This document shows, in pieces, positions 31,060 through 40,961 of a stretch of DNA of 64,000 nt. Made by a program: the position numbers and the translations under genes. Numbering within the stretch: the first letter of the stretch is position 1; each line of letters begins with the position of its first letter. The DNA is taken from NCBI GenBank assembly GCA_023150375.1, contig JAKLLA010000003.1:211459-275458 (forward strand), given 5' to 3'. The notes under the pieces were generated by a model, which did no database searches, was not told where the DNA came from, and saw only the letters and a program-made list of their open reading frames with translations. Source of the DNA: Burkholderiaceae bacterium. GTDB taxonomy: Bacteria > Pseudomonadota > Gammaproteobacteria > Burkholderiales > Burkholderiaceae_C.

Positions 31060-31449
31060 TCAGCGCACCAGCACCAGCAGCCAGTTGACCAGCATGCGCG
31101 CCTCCTCGGCGCTGATCGTCGCGGCGTTGGGCGGCATGGTCGCGGCACCGGTCTTGCCGACCCAGTGGCGCGCCTTCGGGTCGGCGCCGGTCATCACCGT
31201 GTCGGTGAGCTTGCGGTAGGCCACCGGGTCGTCGCGGTACTTCAGCGCCACCTCGCGCCAGGAGGGGGCGATCGGCGGCAGGCCGTCGGCCCGCGGCGGC
31301 TTGGGATCGATGCTGTGGCAGGCCATGCAGCCCTTGTCGGTGGCCAGTTGCCGCATCGCGGCGTCGTTTTCGGCGGGCGTGGCCTGGGCCATGAAGGGAA
31401 TCGTGGCGAGCAGCAGGGCGGACAGCGTGGCAGGACGGAAGGGGTGCAT
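31060..31449 (-). CDS. Exported class I cytochrome c (c551/c552-like)
   Basis: The 129-residue precursor starts at 31449; its signal ends in MAQA. The heme motif is CMACH (DKGCMACHSID), with an axial Met supplied by TMPPNAATISAEEARMLVNW near the C-terminus. The spacing matches small monoheme electron carriers of the periplasm. The insertion ADGLPPIAPSWREVALKYRD is typical of proteobacterial c551/c552 forms. No oxidase or reductase gene is adjacent, so the redox partner is unknown. Confidence 0.9.
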   Translation of the reverse strand: MHPFRPATLSALLLATIPFMAQATPAENDAAMRQLATDKGCMACHSIDPKPPRADGLPPIAPSWREVALKYRDDPVAYRKLTDTVMTGADPKARHWVGKTGAATMPPNAATISAEEARMLVNWLLVLVR

Positions 31450-31527
31450 GGCAGGACGGGGAAAGGCGCGACGTGGGCAATCGCCCGGCCCCATTGTTCC
31501 ACCGCGCCGGGTCAGCGGCACAGCGCC

Positions 31528-34500
31528 TCAGCGCCCTTGTCGCAGCGTCTGCCGCGCGGCGTCGAAATCGAAGCGGCGCACCTGAGCCTGCAGGGTGTCG
31601 AACTGCGCACCCAGACGGGCCTGCAAGTCCGCCGCGTGCGTCTCCAGAAGTGCCGTGGCGGCGATGTCGCCCTCGTGCAGCAGGGTGTCCAACGCTTCGA
31701 GCCAGGCCGCGGTCGTCGCGACCTCGGTGGCGGCGTCGGCGTCGGCGCCGGGCCGCGGCGGTGCAGGGCGCGCTGCCGGTGACGGGGCCTGGGATGCGGC
31801 CTGTGGTGCCGCCGGTGATTCCGCCCCTGTGGACGCAGCCGGCAGAACCTGCCGCAGGACCTGCAGGGCCTCGCGCAGGGCGGCCGCAGACGACTGCCAG
31901 TGGCGAGCGACCTGCGGGTCGGGGTCGCGCAGGCAGGCCTCGAGGTCGCCGGCCCGCTCGGCGAGGGTGGTCAGGCCCAGCGTGCTGCCGGCCCCGCGCA
32001 GCCGATGTGCCAGGTGTCGCAGGGCGCCGGCGGGCCCTTCGGCCGCCTGCGCACCGGCGGCCGCATCCAGCAGCGCGCAGGCGGGCGGCAGCTCGGCGGC
32101 GAACTGGCGCAGCAGGGCCAGGTACGAGCCGGTGCGACCGCGCACCGCACCCAGGCCGAAGTCCACATCCACCCCCGGCAGGGCCCGCAGCCGGGCCAGA
32201 ACGGCCTCGTCGGCGGGGGCGGGTGGCGATCCGTTCGCGCCGGCACCCGGGGCGCCCGGCCCCCGGCCGTGCAGGCCGCGCGGGCGCGCCGGGCCGTCCG
32301 GCGCGCCCGGCGGGGGGGCATCGCCGGCCTGGTGCAGCCAGGCCTGCAGCGCGGCGTAGAGCTTCGCCGGCTCCACGGGCTTGGTCAGCATCTCGTTCAT
32401 GCCGGCGTCCAGGCAGGCGCGGCGGTCCTCGGCAAAGGCATTGGCGGTCAACGCCAGGATGGGCACCTCGGCCCAGCCCGGCAGCCGGCGGATGGCCCGG
32501 GTGGCCTCGAGGCCGTCCATCTCGGGCATCTGCATATCCATCAGCACCAGGTCGAAGCGGCGTGCGCGGGCCTGCTCGAACGCCTGGCGGCCGTCGTGGG
32601 CGACCGTCACGTCCAGCCCCACGGCATGCAGCAGCTCCAGGGCCACCTCGACGTTGATCAGGTTGTCCTCGGCCAGCAGCACGCGGGCCCCGCGGTGCTG
32701 CCGGCGCAGGCCGGCCTCGGCATCGGCCAGGGGGTCGGCGGCGGGGGGCGCGGGCATGGGGCCATGGCCGCGCTGCAGCGGCACGTCGAACCAGAAGGTG
32801 CTGCCCTGCCCGGCGTGGCTGCGCACGCCCACCTCGCCGCCCATCGCCTCGATCAGGCGGCGGGTCAGCGCCAGGCCCAGGCCGGTGCCGCCGAAACGGC
32901 GTGCGGTCGAGCCGTCGGCCTGCTCGAAGGCACGGAACAGCCGGGCCTGCTGCGCCTCGGTCAGCCCGATGCCGGTGTCGGCCACCTCGAAGCGCACCCG
33001 CAGCGCCTCGCCGTCCTGGAACAGCAGCAGGGCGCGCAGCGCGATCTCGCCGCGCACGGTGAACTTGACCGCGTTGCCGGCGAAGTTCAGCAGCGCCTGG
33101 CGCAGCCGGGTGGCATCGCCGCGCAGCCACAGCGGCACGCCGTCGGGGTCGATGTGCAGGCGCAGGCCCTTGGCCTCGGCGGCCTCGCGCACGATCGAGG
33201 CCACGTTGTCCAGCACCGCCGAGAGGTGGAAGTTGCGCTGCTCGAGTTCCAGCCGGCCGGCCTCGATCTTGGACAGGTCGAGCACATCGTCGACGATGGA
33301 CAGCAGGTGCCGCCCGGCGCTTTCCATCTTCTCCAGCCGCTCGGCCTGCAGCGGCTCGAGGATGTCGCGGCGCAGCAGGTGGTTCAGGCCCAGGATGGCG
33401 TTCAGCGGCGTGCGGATCTCGTGCGACATGTTGGCCAGGAAGCTGCTCTTGGCCTGGTTGGCGGCCTCGGAGGCTTCCTTGGCCTGGAGCAGCTGGCGGT
33501 GCGTTTCCTGCAGGTCCTGCGTGCGCTCGGCCACGCGGGCCTCGAGGTCCTCGGTGAGGCGCTGCAGCGCGGCCTCGGCCTGCTTGCGCGGCGAGATGTC
33601 GCGGGTGATGGTGACGAACACGTCGCGCCCGCCGATGCGCGCGCTCTGCAGGCTGACCTCGGCGTCGAAGTGGCTGCCGTCCAGGCGGCGGTAGCGACTC
33701 TCGTAGACGACTTCCAGACGCTCGCCGGCCGGCAGCTGTTGCGCGAGCGTCTCGCGCGGGCGCAGGGTGTCGAAGTCCCAGAGGTGCAGCGCCGGCAGCT
33801 GTGCCATCGTGCCGCCGAGCATCTGCGCGAAGCGCTCGTTGGCCTCCAGCAGCCGGTAGCCGGCGTCGAAGATCGCGATGCCCTCGACCGCGTTGCGGAT
33901 CAGGGTGCGGTGCCACTCGGCCTCGTTCTCCAGTGCGGTGCGCGCCGCCTTCTCGGCCGTGATGTCCTCCGAGATGCCGAGCAGGAACTCGGCCTCGCCG
34001 CGTTCGTTGCGCAGCGCCAGCTTGCGCGTGCGCAACAGGTGGCGCCGGCCGTCGCGGGTGGTGATCTCCTCCTCCTCGATCTCCATCACGCCGTCGCTGG
34101 CGAGCACCTCGCGGTCGCGGGCGATGAAGAAGTCGGCCTGCTCGCGGGGGAAGAAGTCGTGGTCGCTGCGGCCCAGCAGCTCGCCGCGCTGCCAGCCCAG
34201 CAGCTGCTCGCCGGCCTCGTTGAACAGCACGAAGCGCAGCTCGGCGGCCTCCTTCAGGAAGATCATGTTCGGGATGTGCTCGACGATCGAGTCGAGCAGC
34301 CGGCTGGTGGCCTGCAGCCGGGCGGCCTTGTCGTCGGCGTCGCGCAGCGCCTGCCGCCCGGTGGCCTGCAGCGCCAGCACGGCCGCGGCCAGCTCGTCGA
34401 TCTCGTCGGGCCGGGCCGGCGCCGCTGCCGGGGCAGTCGGTGGGGTGCGGCGCAGGTCGTCGGGGGTGACGTTGCGCAGTTCCGCGGCCAGTGCCAGCAG

Positions 34501-35064
34501 GCGGCGCGTCAGCAGCCCCTGGTAGACCAGCGAGGACAGCAGCGCGATCAGGACGATCACCAGCGCATGGCCGCCGAAGCCCAGCGCCAGCTCGCGCACC
34601 CAGCCCTGACGCAGCGCGCCCAGGTCGGTGACCAGGGTGAGGGTGCCCAGCTCGCGGGTCTGGCCCTCCTCGACATGTCGCAGCGGCAGCGAGACCGCCA
34701 GCGTGTCGTCCGACAGGGCCTGACGGCGCACTTCCAGCGGGGCCATCCCGGTCTGCTCCAGGCGCACGGCAGCGACGTCGGGCAGGGCCTCCAGGCTGCG
34801 CAGCTGCAGCTCGACCTGCTTCTGGTCGAAGGCCCAGGCACTGCGCGCCAGCGACGGCAGCACGAAGGCGCCCATGGCCTGCAGGTTGGTCTGCAGCGCC
34901 TGGACGCGCTCGCGGTAGGTATGCACCGCCATCGCCGCGGCCACCAGCAGCGAGCTCAGGCCGCCGACCAGCAGGGTGCCCAGCAGCAGCCGGCGCGCCA
35001 CGCGGCTGCGCAGGCCGAGGCGGTCCAGCCAGCCCGGGATGCAGTGCGCTGCGGCGTCGGCCAC
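31528..35064 (-). CDS. Hybrid sensor histidine kinase (two PAS, HisKA, HATPase, REC, Hpt)
   Basis: This is a 1178-residue membrane kinase. Two membrane segments (~24-48 and ~165-190) flank a ~115-residue periplasmic region. PAS domains lie at ~255-375 and ~380-500, with a coiled coil after them. The phospho-acceptor is in [12 protein letters not shown] (His ~548). The ATPase has NAVKFT, DTGIGL and GGTGLGLAL. The receiver Asp is D843 in [12 protein letters not shown], and a C-terminal Hpt His is ~1020 in [10 protein letters not shown]. The layout resembles BarA/EvgS-type phosphorelays. The GTG at 35064 lies 11 bases after the stop of the solute-binding-protein gene; the start is uncertain for lack of a clear ribosome site. 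No output regulator is adjacent. Confidence 0.9.
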   Translation of the reverse strand: MADAAAHCIPGWLDRLGLRSRVARRLLLGTLLVGGLSSLLVAAAMAVHTYRERVQALQTNLQAMGAFVLPSLARSAWAFDQKQVELQLRSLEALPDVAAVRLEQTGMAPLEVRRQALSDDTLAVSLPLRHVEEGQTRELGTLTLVTDLGALRQGWVRELALGFGGHALVIVLIALLSSLVYQGLLTRRLLALAAELRNVTPDDLRRTPPTAPAAAPARPDEIDELAAAVLALQATGRQALRDADDKAARLQATSRLLDSIVEHIPNMIFLKEAAELRFVLFNEAGEQLLGWQRGELLGRSDHDFFPREQADFFIARDREVLASDGVMEIEEEEITTRDGRRHLLRTRKLALRNERGEAEFLLGISEDITAEKAARTALENEAEWHRTLIRNAVEGIAIFDAGYRLLEANERFAQMLGGTMAQLPALHLWDFDTLRPRETLAQQLPAGERLEVVYESRYRRLDGSHFDAEVSLQSARIGGRDVFVTITRDISPRKQAEAALQRLTEDLEARVAERTQDLQETHRQLLQAKEASEAANQAKSSFLANMSHEIRTPLNAILGLNHLLRRDILEPLQAERLEKMESAGRHLLSIVDDVLDLSKIEAGRLELEQRNFHLSAVLDNVASIVREAAEAKGLRLHIDPDGVPLWLRGDATRLRQALLNFAGNAVKFTVRGEIALRALLLFQDGEALRVRFEVADTGIGLTEAQQARLFRAFEQADGSTARRFGGTGLGLALTRRLIEAMGGEVGVRSHAGQGSTFWFDVPLQRGHGPMPAPPAADPLADAEAGLRRQHRGARVLLAEDNLINVEVALELLHAVGLDVTVAHDGRQAFEQARARRFDLVLMDMQMPEMDGLEATRAIRRLPGWAEVPILALTANAFAEDRRACLDAGMNEMLTKPVEPAKLYAALQAWLHQAGDAPPPGAPDGPARPRGLHGRGPGAPGAGANGSPPAPADEAVLARLRALPGVDVDFGLGAVRGRTGSYLALLRQFAAELPPACALLDAAAGAQAAEGPAGALRHLAHRLRGAGSTLGLTTLAERAGDLEACLRDPDPQVARHWQSSAAALREALQVLRQVLPAASTGAESPAAPQAASQAPSPAARPAPPRPGADADAATEVATTAAWLEALDTLLHEGDIAATALLETHAADLQARLGAQFDTLQAQVRRFDFDAARQTLRQGR

Positions 35065-35075
35065 GGTGGCGTCGT

Positions 35076-35837
35076 TCAGGGGCCGGTGTGTGCGGCGGTG
35101 AGCAGACGCTGGTAGCTGCCGTCGACCTTCATCTCGCGCAGCGCCTGGGCGAGCCGCGGCACCAGGGCCTCGTGCCGGCGGTGCAGGTACAGGTACATGT
35201 CCACGTCCTTCAGCGCGGGCGACAGCGGGGCGATGCCGCGCAGGCCCAGCTCGCGCACCAGCGCCACGCCGTCGGCCCGCGTGTACAGCGCCAGCTGCAC
35301 GCGCCCGCTGTCGAGCATGCGGAACATCTGCTCCGGCTGGTCGACCTGCGTGACCAGGCGCGCCTTCGTCGCCGCGTTGGCCTCGAACATCTTCCAGCCG
35401 AGGATGAAGGCGACGCTGTAGGGCTGCAGGCTGTCCCAGCCCTGGTCGAGACGGATCGAGGCATCCTTGGCGAAGGCGACGAAGCTCACGCCCAGGAAGC
35501 GCTCCGGCACCTGCACCAGATTCGGGTACTGCGCCGCGAGGCCCGCCACGCGCAGGCCCTCGCCGTCGATCTCGCCGAGGTTGGCCGAATGCAGCGAGCG
35601 CTCCGAGGGCAGCGTCACCATCCTGAACTCGAGCCCGATGCGGCGGAAGGCCTCGCCTGCCAGGGCCTGCAGTGCGCGGCGGTCCAGCGGCGTGTTGTTG
35701 GTGCTGATCGTGACGACCGGCGCGGCGTCGGGGGCCTGCGGCTGGGCCAGGGCGGCGGTCCACGGCAGCGCACAGGCCAGCGTCAGGGTCAGCGCCCGGC
35801 CGGCGGCCAGGCAGAGGATGCGACGGGCAAGGGACAT
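35076..35837 (-). CDS. Exported amino-acid-type (family 3) solute-binding protein, partner of the hybrid kinase
   Basis: The 253-residue precursor from ATG 35837 (AGGTG upstream) has a long signal ending in AALAQ. The mature part is a small SBP_bac_3-like fold: [53 protein letters not shown], and [20 protein letters not shown]. This pattern is typical of the short 'ABC transporter substrate-binding' sensors fused or linked to histidine kinases. With the kinase immediately downstream (11 bases) and no permease, it is probably the periplasmic ligand sensor of that phosphorelay (inference). Confidence 0.82.
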   Translation of the reverse strand: MSLARRILCLAAGRALTLTLACALPWTAALAQPQAPDAAPVVTISTNNTPLDRRALQALAGEAFRRIGLEFRMVTLPSERSLHSANLGEIDGEGLRVAGLAAQYPNLVQVPERFLGVSFVAFAKDASIRLDQGWDSLQPYSVAFILGWKMFEANAATKARLVTQVDQPEQMFRMLDSGRVQLALYTRADGVALVRELGLRGIAPLSPALKDVDMYLYLHRRHEALVPRLAQALREMKVDGSYQRLLTAAHTGP

Positions 35838-36027
35838 GGCACCTGCAGGTGAAAAAAGCGAGCCCGGCCGGCGCAATGTCACCCCGGCCGGCGATGCTGT
35901 CGATTGTCCGTCAGCCGCACCCGCCCCGGCTTCCGGGGGGACGGCCCGCGGCGCACAGCCGTTGCAGGTGCACGGCTTCGGCGCGGCGCGTGCATGGGTG
36001 CCGGGCGCCGTGCCTGTGCGGCGGGCC

Positions 36028-37512
36028 TCAGCGGGGCGTCGCCGCGGGGTCGGCGTCCCGCTCGGCCAGCCGTTCGCGCAGCCCCTTTGCGGCCAGCGTC
36101 ATCGGGGTGCGGTGCGCCGTCCAGCCGCCCTGCCAGGACGGCGTCAGGCTGCGCAGGCGCCGGCCGATCGCCACCGCACGCCGGTACAGCGCTGGGTGCT
36201 CGTTCATCCAGGCCCAGGCGCGCCAGGCCAGGGCCTCCTTCCAGTCCTTGGCACTGGCCTGGCCGCCCAGCGGTTCGTGGCCCGGCTCGGGGTCGTGCTT
36301 GGCGGCGCGGCGCAGCTGCATCAGCAGCTCGGGGATCGGGATGCCCACCGGGCAGACCTCGGCGCAGGCGCCGCACAGGCTGCTGGCGGTGGGCAGGTCC
36401 TGGGTGGGTTCCAGGCCGAGCAGGTGCGGCGAGATGATCGAGCCGATCGGCCCCGGGTAGGTGGTGCCGTAGGCCAGTCCGCCGATGCGCGCGTAGACCG
36501 GGCAGTGGTTCATGCAGGCGCCGCAGCGGATGCACTGCAGCGTGGCGCGGAAGTCGGCATCGCGCCAGGCCTGGCTGCGGCCGTTGTCCAGCAGCACCAG
36601 GTGCACCTCCTTCGGCCCGTCCAGCTCGCCCGGGCGGCGCGGCCCGGTGATGGCGTTGAAGTAGGTGGTGACCGCCTGGCCGGTGGCCGAGCGCGTGAGC
36701 AGGCTGAACAGCGGGAGCACGTGCTCGAAGCGCTCCACCACCTTCTCGATGCCGGTGATGGCGATGTGCACCTCGGGCACGGTGGTGCACATGCGGCCGT
36801 TGCCCTCGTTCTCGACGAGACACAGCGTGCCGGTCTCGGCGACCAGGAAGTTGACGCCCGAGACGCCCACCTTGGCGTCTCGGAACTGATTGCGCAGCAC
36901 GCGCCGCCCGATGGCGATCAGCGCATCGACGTCCTCGGTGTAGGGCGTGTCGGGGATCTCCTGGGCGAACAGCGCGGCGATCTGCTGCTTGGTCTTGTGG
37001 ATCGCCGGCATGATGATGTGGCTCGGCCGCTCGCCGGCGAGCTGGACGATGTACTCGCCCATGTCCGACTCCAGGCAGTCCACGCCCTGCTCGGCCATGC
37101 GGTGGTTCAGCTCGATCTCCTCGCTGACCATCGACTTGCCCTTGATCATCCCCTTGGCGTCGTGCGTACGGGCGATGGCCAGGAAGATCGCGTTGGCCTC
37201 TTCGGGGGTGGCCGCCCAGTGCACCTGCACGCCGCGCGCGGTCAGGTTCTGCTCCAGCTGCTCCAGCAGGTCGGGCAGGCGCGACAGGCTGTAGCGGCGG
37301 ATCGCCTCGCCGACGCCGCGCAGCGCGTCGAAGGCCGCGGTGTCGCTGAAGTGGCCGGCGCGCTTGGCCTGCAGGAAGTCCATCGCGCTGCGAAAGCTCG
37401 CGCGCAAGTGGGCGTCGCTCACCGCCTCGGAGGTGTTGGCCTTGAAGTGGCGCGGATCGACGAAGTGCAGCGGCGCGGCGGTGGCGGCGGAGGAATGGGA
37501 TGCAGCGCTCAT
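36028..37512 (-). CDS. lutB: L-lactate oxidation iron-sulfur protein LutB
   Basis: The 494-residue protein has LUD-domain features in its first half (THDAKGMIKGKSMVSEEI, VGVSGVNFLVAETGT) and two 4Fe-4S motifs, CIRCGACMNHCPVY and CGACAEVCPVGIPI, about 55 residues apart. This is LutB/YkgF architecture. With LutA and LutC it forms the cytoplasmic/membrane-associated L-lactate dehydrogenase system feeding the respiratory chain. The start overlaps the lutC stop (ATGA). The C-terminal ~80 residues are a domain of unknown role. Confidence 0.93.
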   Translation of the reverse strand: MSAASHSSAATAAPLHFVDPRHFKANTSEAVSDAHLRASFRSAMDFLQAKRAGHFSDTAAFDALRGVGEAIRRYSLSRLPDLLEQLEQNLTARGVQVHWAATPEEANAIFLAIARTHDAKGMIKGKSMVSEEIELNHRMAEQGVDCLESDMGEYIVQLAGERPSHIIMPAIHKTKQQIAALFAQEIPDTPYTEDVDALIAIGRRVLRNQFRDAKVGVSGVNFLVAETGTLCLVENEGNGRMCTTVPEVHIAITGIEKVVERFEHVLPLFSLLTRSATGQAVTTYFNAITGPRRPGELDGPKEVHLVLLDNGRSQAWRDADFRATLQCIRCGACMNHCPVYARIGGLAYGTTYPGPIGSIISPHLLGLEPTQDLPTASSLCGACAEVCPVGIPIPELLMQLRRAAKHDPEPGHEPLGGQASAKDWKEALAWRAWAWMNEHPALYRRAVAIGRRLRSLTPSWQGGWTAHRTPMTLAAKGLRERLAERDADPAATPR

Positions 37513-38243
37513 GCGGCAGCTCCTGGCGCGGCGGCCGAGGTCATCGGGGCGGTCAGGTCGTCGACGAGGACGATCACCAGCGCCTTCGGGCCGTGGGCGC
37601 CGAAGGCCAGCACCTGCTGGATGTCGGCGGTCTTGGACGGGCCGGTGACCAGCAGCAGGTTGGTCGGCATGGCGGCTTCGGGCGCCAGGGTGCGCAGCGC
37701 GGCGGGCAGGCCGGCGTAGAGCGTGCTGGCGCGCAGCAGCGCCACGTGCAGCGGCGGCACGAGCGAGAGCGTGCGCGGCTCGTCGGCGCCCGGGCGCAGC
37801 ACCAGCGTGCCGGTGTCGGCGATGCCGGCCTCTGTGAAGGTGAAGCCGGCGTCGATGCGGTCGAACAGCTCGCCCTTCCACTGTTCGATCGGGCGGTCGA
37901 AGACGGTCATCTGGAGGCCCTGCAGGGCGGCGGCCAGGTCGGGTCGGGCCGCCGCAGCGCGACCCAGCACGAGGCGGCGCACGCCCCGCGCCTCGAGCGC
38001 CGCGCGCACCGCCTGCGGCCAGTCGGCGGGGCGGGCGTGCAGCACGTCGGCGCGCCAGCCGCGCGCCGCGGCCTCGAAGGGCGCGACCAGCGTGGCCGGG
38101 TCGATGCGCTCGCCCAGGCTGCCGTGGCCGAAGGGGCCCTGCAGGTAGGCGTCGAGGCTGGGCGCGGGCAGGGCGGTGGTGGGTACGCCGCGCAGTCGGC
38201 CGAGGATCCGGCTGCGCGCGGCGAGGGTGTTCGGGATCGTCAT
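37509..38243 (-). CDS. lutC: L-lactate utilisation protein LutC (LUD domain)
   Basis: The 244-residue protein is a single LUD (DUF162) domain: ITxAGIADTGTLVLRPGADEPRTLSLVPPLHV is represented by EAGIADTGTLVL and SLVPPLHVALL. The C-terminus has LLVTGPSKTADIQQVLAFGAHGP, the hallmark GPSxTADI motif. It starts 26 bases after lutA and overlaps lutB by 4 bases. It is required with LutA and LutB for L-lactate oxidation in characterised systems. Confidence 0.93.
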   Translation of the reverse strand: MTIPNTLAARSRILGRLRGVPTTALPAPSLDAYLQGPFGHGSLGERIDPATLVAPFEAAARGWRADVLHARPADWPQAVRAALEARGVRRLVLGRAAAARPDLAAALQGLQMTVFDRPIEQWKGELFDRIDAGFTFTEAGIADTGTLVLRPGADEPRTLSLVPPLHVALLRASTLYAGLPAALRTLAPEAAMPTNLLLVTGPSKTADIQQVLAFGAHGPKALVIVLVDDLTAPMTSAAAPGAAA

Positions 38244-38269
38244 CGTGGGTTCCGGTCGGATCGGCGGGT

Positions 38270-39070
38270 TCAGTCGGTCACCACCCGGGCCGCGTCGGGG
38301 GCGCCGAGCACGCGCTCGCGCAGGAAGCTGGCCAGGTGCACGCAGCGCGGCAGGGCTTCGCCGCCGGCGCGGCGCTTCTCGGCGGCGTGGTGCAGGTTCA
38401 GCAGGCAGCCGCAGTCGGCGCTGACCAGCACCTCGGCGCCGGTGGCGGCCACGGCGTCGAGCTTGTCGTTCACCATCGCGCCGGAGATCGCCGGGTGGCG
38501 GGCCGAGAAGGTGCCGCCGAAGCCGCAGCACTCGGCCACCCGGGCGTGTTCCACCACCTCCACGCCGGGCAGGGCGCGCAGCAGCGCCTCGCTGGGCAGG
38601 TGCGTGGCCATCTCGCGCCGGGCCGAGCAGGAGGTGTGCAGCGCCACCTTGATCGGGCGTTGCTGCCGGGCCGCGGCCGTGAACTCGGCCAGCCCCAGCA
38701 CATCGCGGGCGAAGGCGCTCCACTCCACCACCCGCGCGCCGATCGCCGCTGCTTTCGCCGCGAGCGCCGCATCGCCGGCAAACAATTTCGGCCAGTGATG
38801 CACCAGCATCCCGGCGCAGGAGCCCGAGGGCACGACGATGGGCCAGGGCTCGGGAAAGAGATCGAGCTGGGCCGCGGCCACGCGCCGCGCCTCCTCGGTG
38901 TAGCCGCTGGTGTAGGCCGGCTGGCCGCAGCAGCCCTGGTCGGGCGGGAAGACCCCCTCGATGCCGGCGGCGCGCAGCAGTTCGAGGGCGTCGACGCCGG
39001 CCTGCGGCGCCATCAGGTCGACCACGCAGGTGGCGAAGAAGTAGACGTGGGTGGGGCGTTCGGCGGGCAT
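38270..39070 (-). CDS. lutA: L-lactate oxidation protein LutA (CCG domains)
   Basis: The 266-residue protein has two cysteine-rich CCG domains: FPPDQGCCGQPAYTSGY with an upstream TCVVDLM, and VAECCGFGGTFSARHP with LHTSCSARREM. These coordinate Fe-S clusters in the GlpC/HdrB/LutA family. It is first in the lutACB order, divergent from the GntR regulator. The operon promoter should lie in 39071-39227, where a palindromic operator is present. Confidence 0.93.
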   Translation of the reverse strand: MPAERPTHVYFFATCVVDLMAPQAGVDALELLRAAGIEGVFPPDQGCCGQPAYTSGYTEEARRVAAAQLDLFPEPWPIVVPSGSCAGMLVHHWPKLFAGDAALAAKAAAIGARVVEWSAFARDVLGLAEFTAAARQQRPIKVALHTSCSARREMATHLPSEALLRALPGVEVVEHARVAECCGFGGTFSARHPAISGAMVNDKLDAVAATGAEVLVSADCGCLLNLHHAAEKRRAGGEALPRCVHLASFLRERVLGAPDAARVVTD

Positions 39071-39155
39071 GGGGGTCGGCGCGGCGGGTGCGGAAGGCGG
39101 GACGCGAAGGGCGGAAAGGTGCCCATCCTGCGCGCCCCGCTGCCCGGCGCTACAG

Positions 39156-39166
39156 TGGTCAGACCA
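39156..39166. promoter_or_regulatory. GntR/FadR-family operator between lutA and its regulator
   Basis: TGGTC-A-GACCA is a perfect palindrome matching the TGGT-N3-ACCA core of LldR/PdhR/FadR-type operators. It is followed by AATTTT, extending the similarity on one side. It lies 86 bases from the lutA start and 62 from the regulator start. Confidence 0.7.
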
Positions 39167-39227
39167 ATTTTCTCTGCCGCAGCGATCCTGCCCCGGTCCC
39201 GCGGCGATTCTCCTGCCCGCCTGCACG

Positions 39228-39953
39228 ATGAAGCACCGCCTGAACGACCGCCTGCCCGACCAGCTGGCCCGCCGGCTCGAGCGTGCCATCGTCACCCGCG
39301 AGCTGCGCCCGGGCGAGCGCCTGCCGGCCGAGCGGGCCTGGGCCGCGCAGCTGGGCGTCTCGCGGGCGGCGCTGCGCGAGGCGCTGCGGCTGCTGGCCGA
39401 ACGCGGCCTGGTGCAGCAGCGCCACGGCGCCGGCAGCTTCGTCGCCGAGCGGCCCGACGAGCGCCGCGCCGATCCCTGGACCCAGCTGCTGCAGCGTCAG
39501 CCGCTGATGCAGGCGGATCTGCTGGAGTTCCGCGAGATGCTGGAGATCCGCTGCGCCGAGCTGGCCGCCGAGCGCGCCGACGCCGCCGATCTGGCCCGGC
39601 TGGCCGAGCGCCACGCCGCCGTCGCCGCGGCCTATGCCGGGGCCGACCGCGCCGAGCAGGTGCGCGCCGACGTGGCCTTCCACCGCGCCATCGCCGATGC
39701 CACGCGCAACCCGGTGTTCAGCTACCTGGTGGCCACGCTGCTCGAGCTGCTGCACGAGCATGTGCAGCTCAGCATCGCCGACCTGGCGCCGGACTCGGCC
39801 GAGGCGCGCGACCTGGCCGCGCAGCACGCCGCGCTGTGGCAGGCGCTGCGCGCCCACGACCCGGCGGGCGCCGCGGCGGCGGCGCGCCGGCACATCGGCT
39901 TCGTGCGGCAGCGCTGGGCGCGGCGCATGGCGGGGATCGACGACTCGGCCTGA
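39228..39953 (+). CDS. GntR/FadR family regulator of lactate utilisation (LldR-like)
   Basis: The 241-residue regulator has an N-terminal winged helix (LRPGERLPAERAWAAQLGVSRAALREALRLLAERGLV) with the standard GntR signature. The C-terminal FCD domain has EFREMLEIRCAELAA and metal/ligand histidines in VAFHRAIADAT and HAALWQALRAHD. Divergent placement opposite lutACB and the TGGT-N3-ACCA site between them support a lactate-responsive repressor. It could equally respond to another 2-hydroxy or 2-oxo acid. Confidence 0.88.
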   Translation: MKHRLNDRLPDQLARRLERAIVTRELRPGERLPAERAWAAQLGVSRAALREALRLLAERGLVQQRHGAGSFVAERPDERRADPWTQLLQRQPLMQADLLEFREMLEIRCAELAAERADAADLARLAERHAAVAAAYAGADRAEQVRADVAFHRAIADATRNPVFSYLVATLLELLHEHVQLSIADLAPDSAEARDLAAQHAALWQALRAHDPAGAAAAARRHIGFVRQRWARRMAGIDDSA

Positions 39954-39980
39954 CGCGGGTGGACCGTTGCAGCCCGCGAG

Positions 39981-40961
39981 TCACAGCCCGCGCAGGAAGT
40001 CCTGCAGCAGCGCATTCACCTCGGCGGCCCGCTCGCGCTGGATCCAGTGGCCGGCGCCGGGCAGCAGGTGGCAGCCGCGCAGGCCGGGCAGGGTCTTCGG
40101 GAAGGCATCGATCTGGGCGCGCGAGGCGGGAAACTTCAGCACTGCATCGCGCTCGCCGGCGATGAACAGCGCGGGCTGGCGCAGCGGCTGGCCGTACCAG
40201 GGCGCCAGCAGCTGCGCGTTGCGGCGCAGGTTGCGGTACCAGTTCAGCCCGCCGCGGAAGCCGGCGCGTTGGAACTCGGCGGTGTAGTACGCCAGGTCGG
40301 CCTCGCTCAGCCAGGCGGGCAGCGTCCCGGGGTCCACGGTGTGGTGCAGGAAGCCGCGGCCCGGCGCCATCAGGCCGAAGGCCAGGCCCGGCGGCGCATC
40401 GCCCGAGCCGCTGAAGTGGATGCGCCGCAGCGCGGCGGCCACGTCCTGCTCGAACTCGGCTTCGGCCACGCCCTCGGCCTGGAAGTACTGCATGTAGAAG
40501 GTCGAGATGCCGCGCCGCTCCAGCGCCGTCGGCAGGTCCAGCGGGATGGGCGGGCTGTAGGGCACGCTCATGCCCACCACGGCGCGGAAGAGGTCCGGGC
40601 GCAGCAGCGCCGCATGCCAGGCCACCGGCGCGCCCCAGTCGTGGCCGACGATCACCGCCTCGGTCTCGCCGAGCGCCTGCACCAGGCCGACCATGTCGCC
40701 CACCAGGTGCAGCAGGGTGTAGCGGTCGACCTCGGCGGGCGCGTCCGAGCCGCCGTAGCCGCGCATGTCCGGCGCCACCGCGCGAAAGCCCGCCGCCGCC
40801 ACGGCGGCCAGCTGCGCGCGCCAGGAGTACCAGGATTCCGGCCAGCCGTGACAGAACAGCACCAGCGGGCCCTGGCCCTGCTCGGCCACGCGCAGCTGCA
40901 GGCCATTCACGCGGTGGGTGGTCAGCGTGGGGGCGGCGATCGGGTGGACGCGGTCGGTCAT
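39981..40961 (-). CDS. Epoxide hydrolase-type alpha/beta hydrolase
   Basis: The 326-residue enzyme has HGWPESWYSWR (the HGxP oxyanion motif), the nucleophile GHDWGAP (Asp, the epoxide-hydrolase/dehalogenase choice), a cap region containing tyrosines, the acidic residue in IAGERDAVL and catalytic His in GAGHWIQRE. A strong GGAGGAA precedes the ATG. The start overlaps the YkgJ-like gene's stop by 4 bases, so the two are translationally coupled. The substrate is unknown. Confidence 0.9.
   Translation of the reverse strand: MTDRVHPIAAPTLTTHRVNGLQLRVAEQGQGPLVLFCHGWPESWYSWRAQLAAVAAAGFRAVAPDMRGYGGSDAPAEVDRYTLLHLVGDMVGLVQALGETEAVIVGHDWGAPVAWHAALLRPDLFRAVVGMSVPYSPPIPLDLPTALERRGISTFYMQYFQAEGVAEAEFEQDVAAALRRIHFSGSGDAPPGLAFGLMAPGRGFLHHTVDPGTLPAWLSEADLAYYTAEFQRAGFRGGLNWYRNLRRNAQLLAPWYGQPLRQPALFIAGERDAVLKFPASRAQIDAFPKTLPGLRGCHLLPGAGHWIQRERAAEVNALLQDFLRGL

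Noticed and set aside
30098..33916. A long minus-strand frame over uvrA, the cytochrome and the kinase
   Set aside because: It is out of frame with the kinase, which has complete recognisable domains in its own frame.
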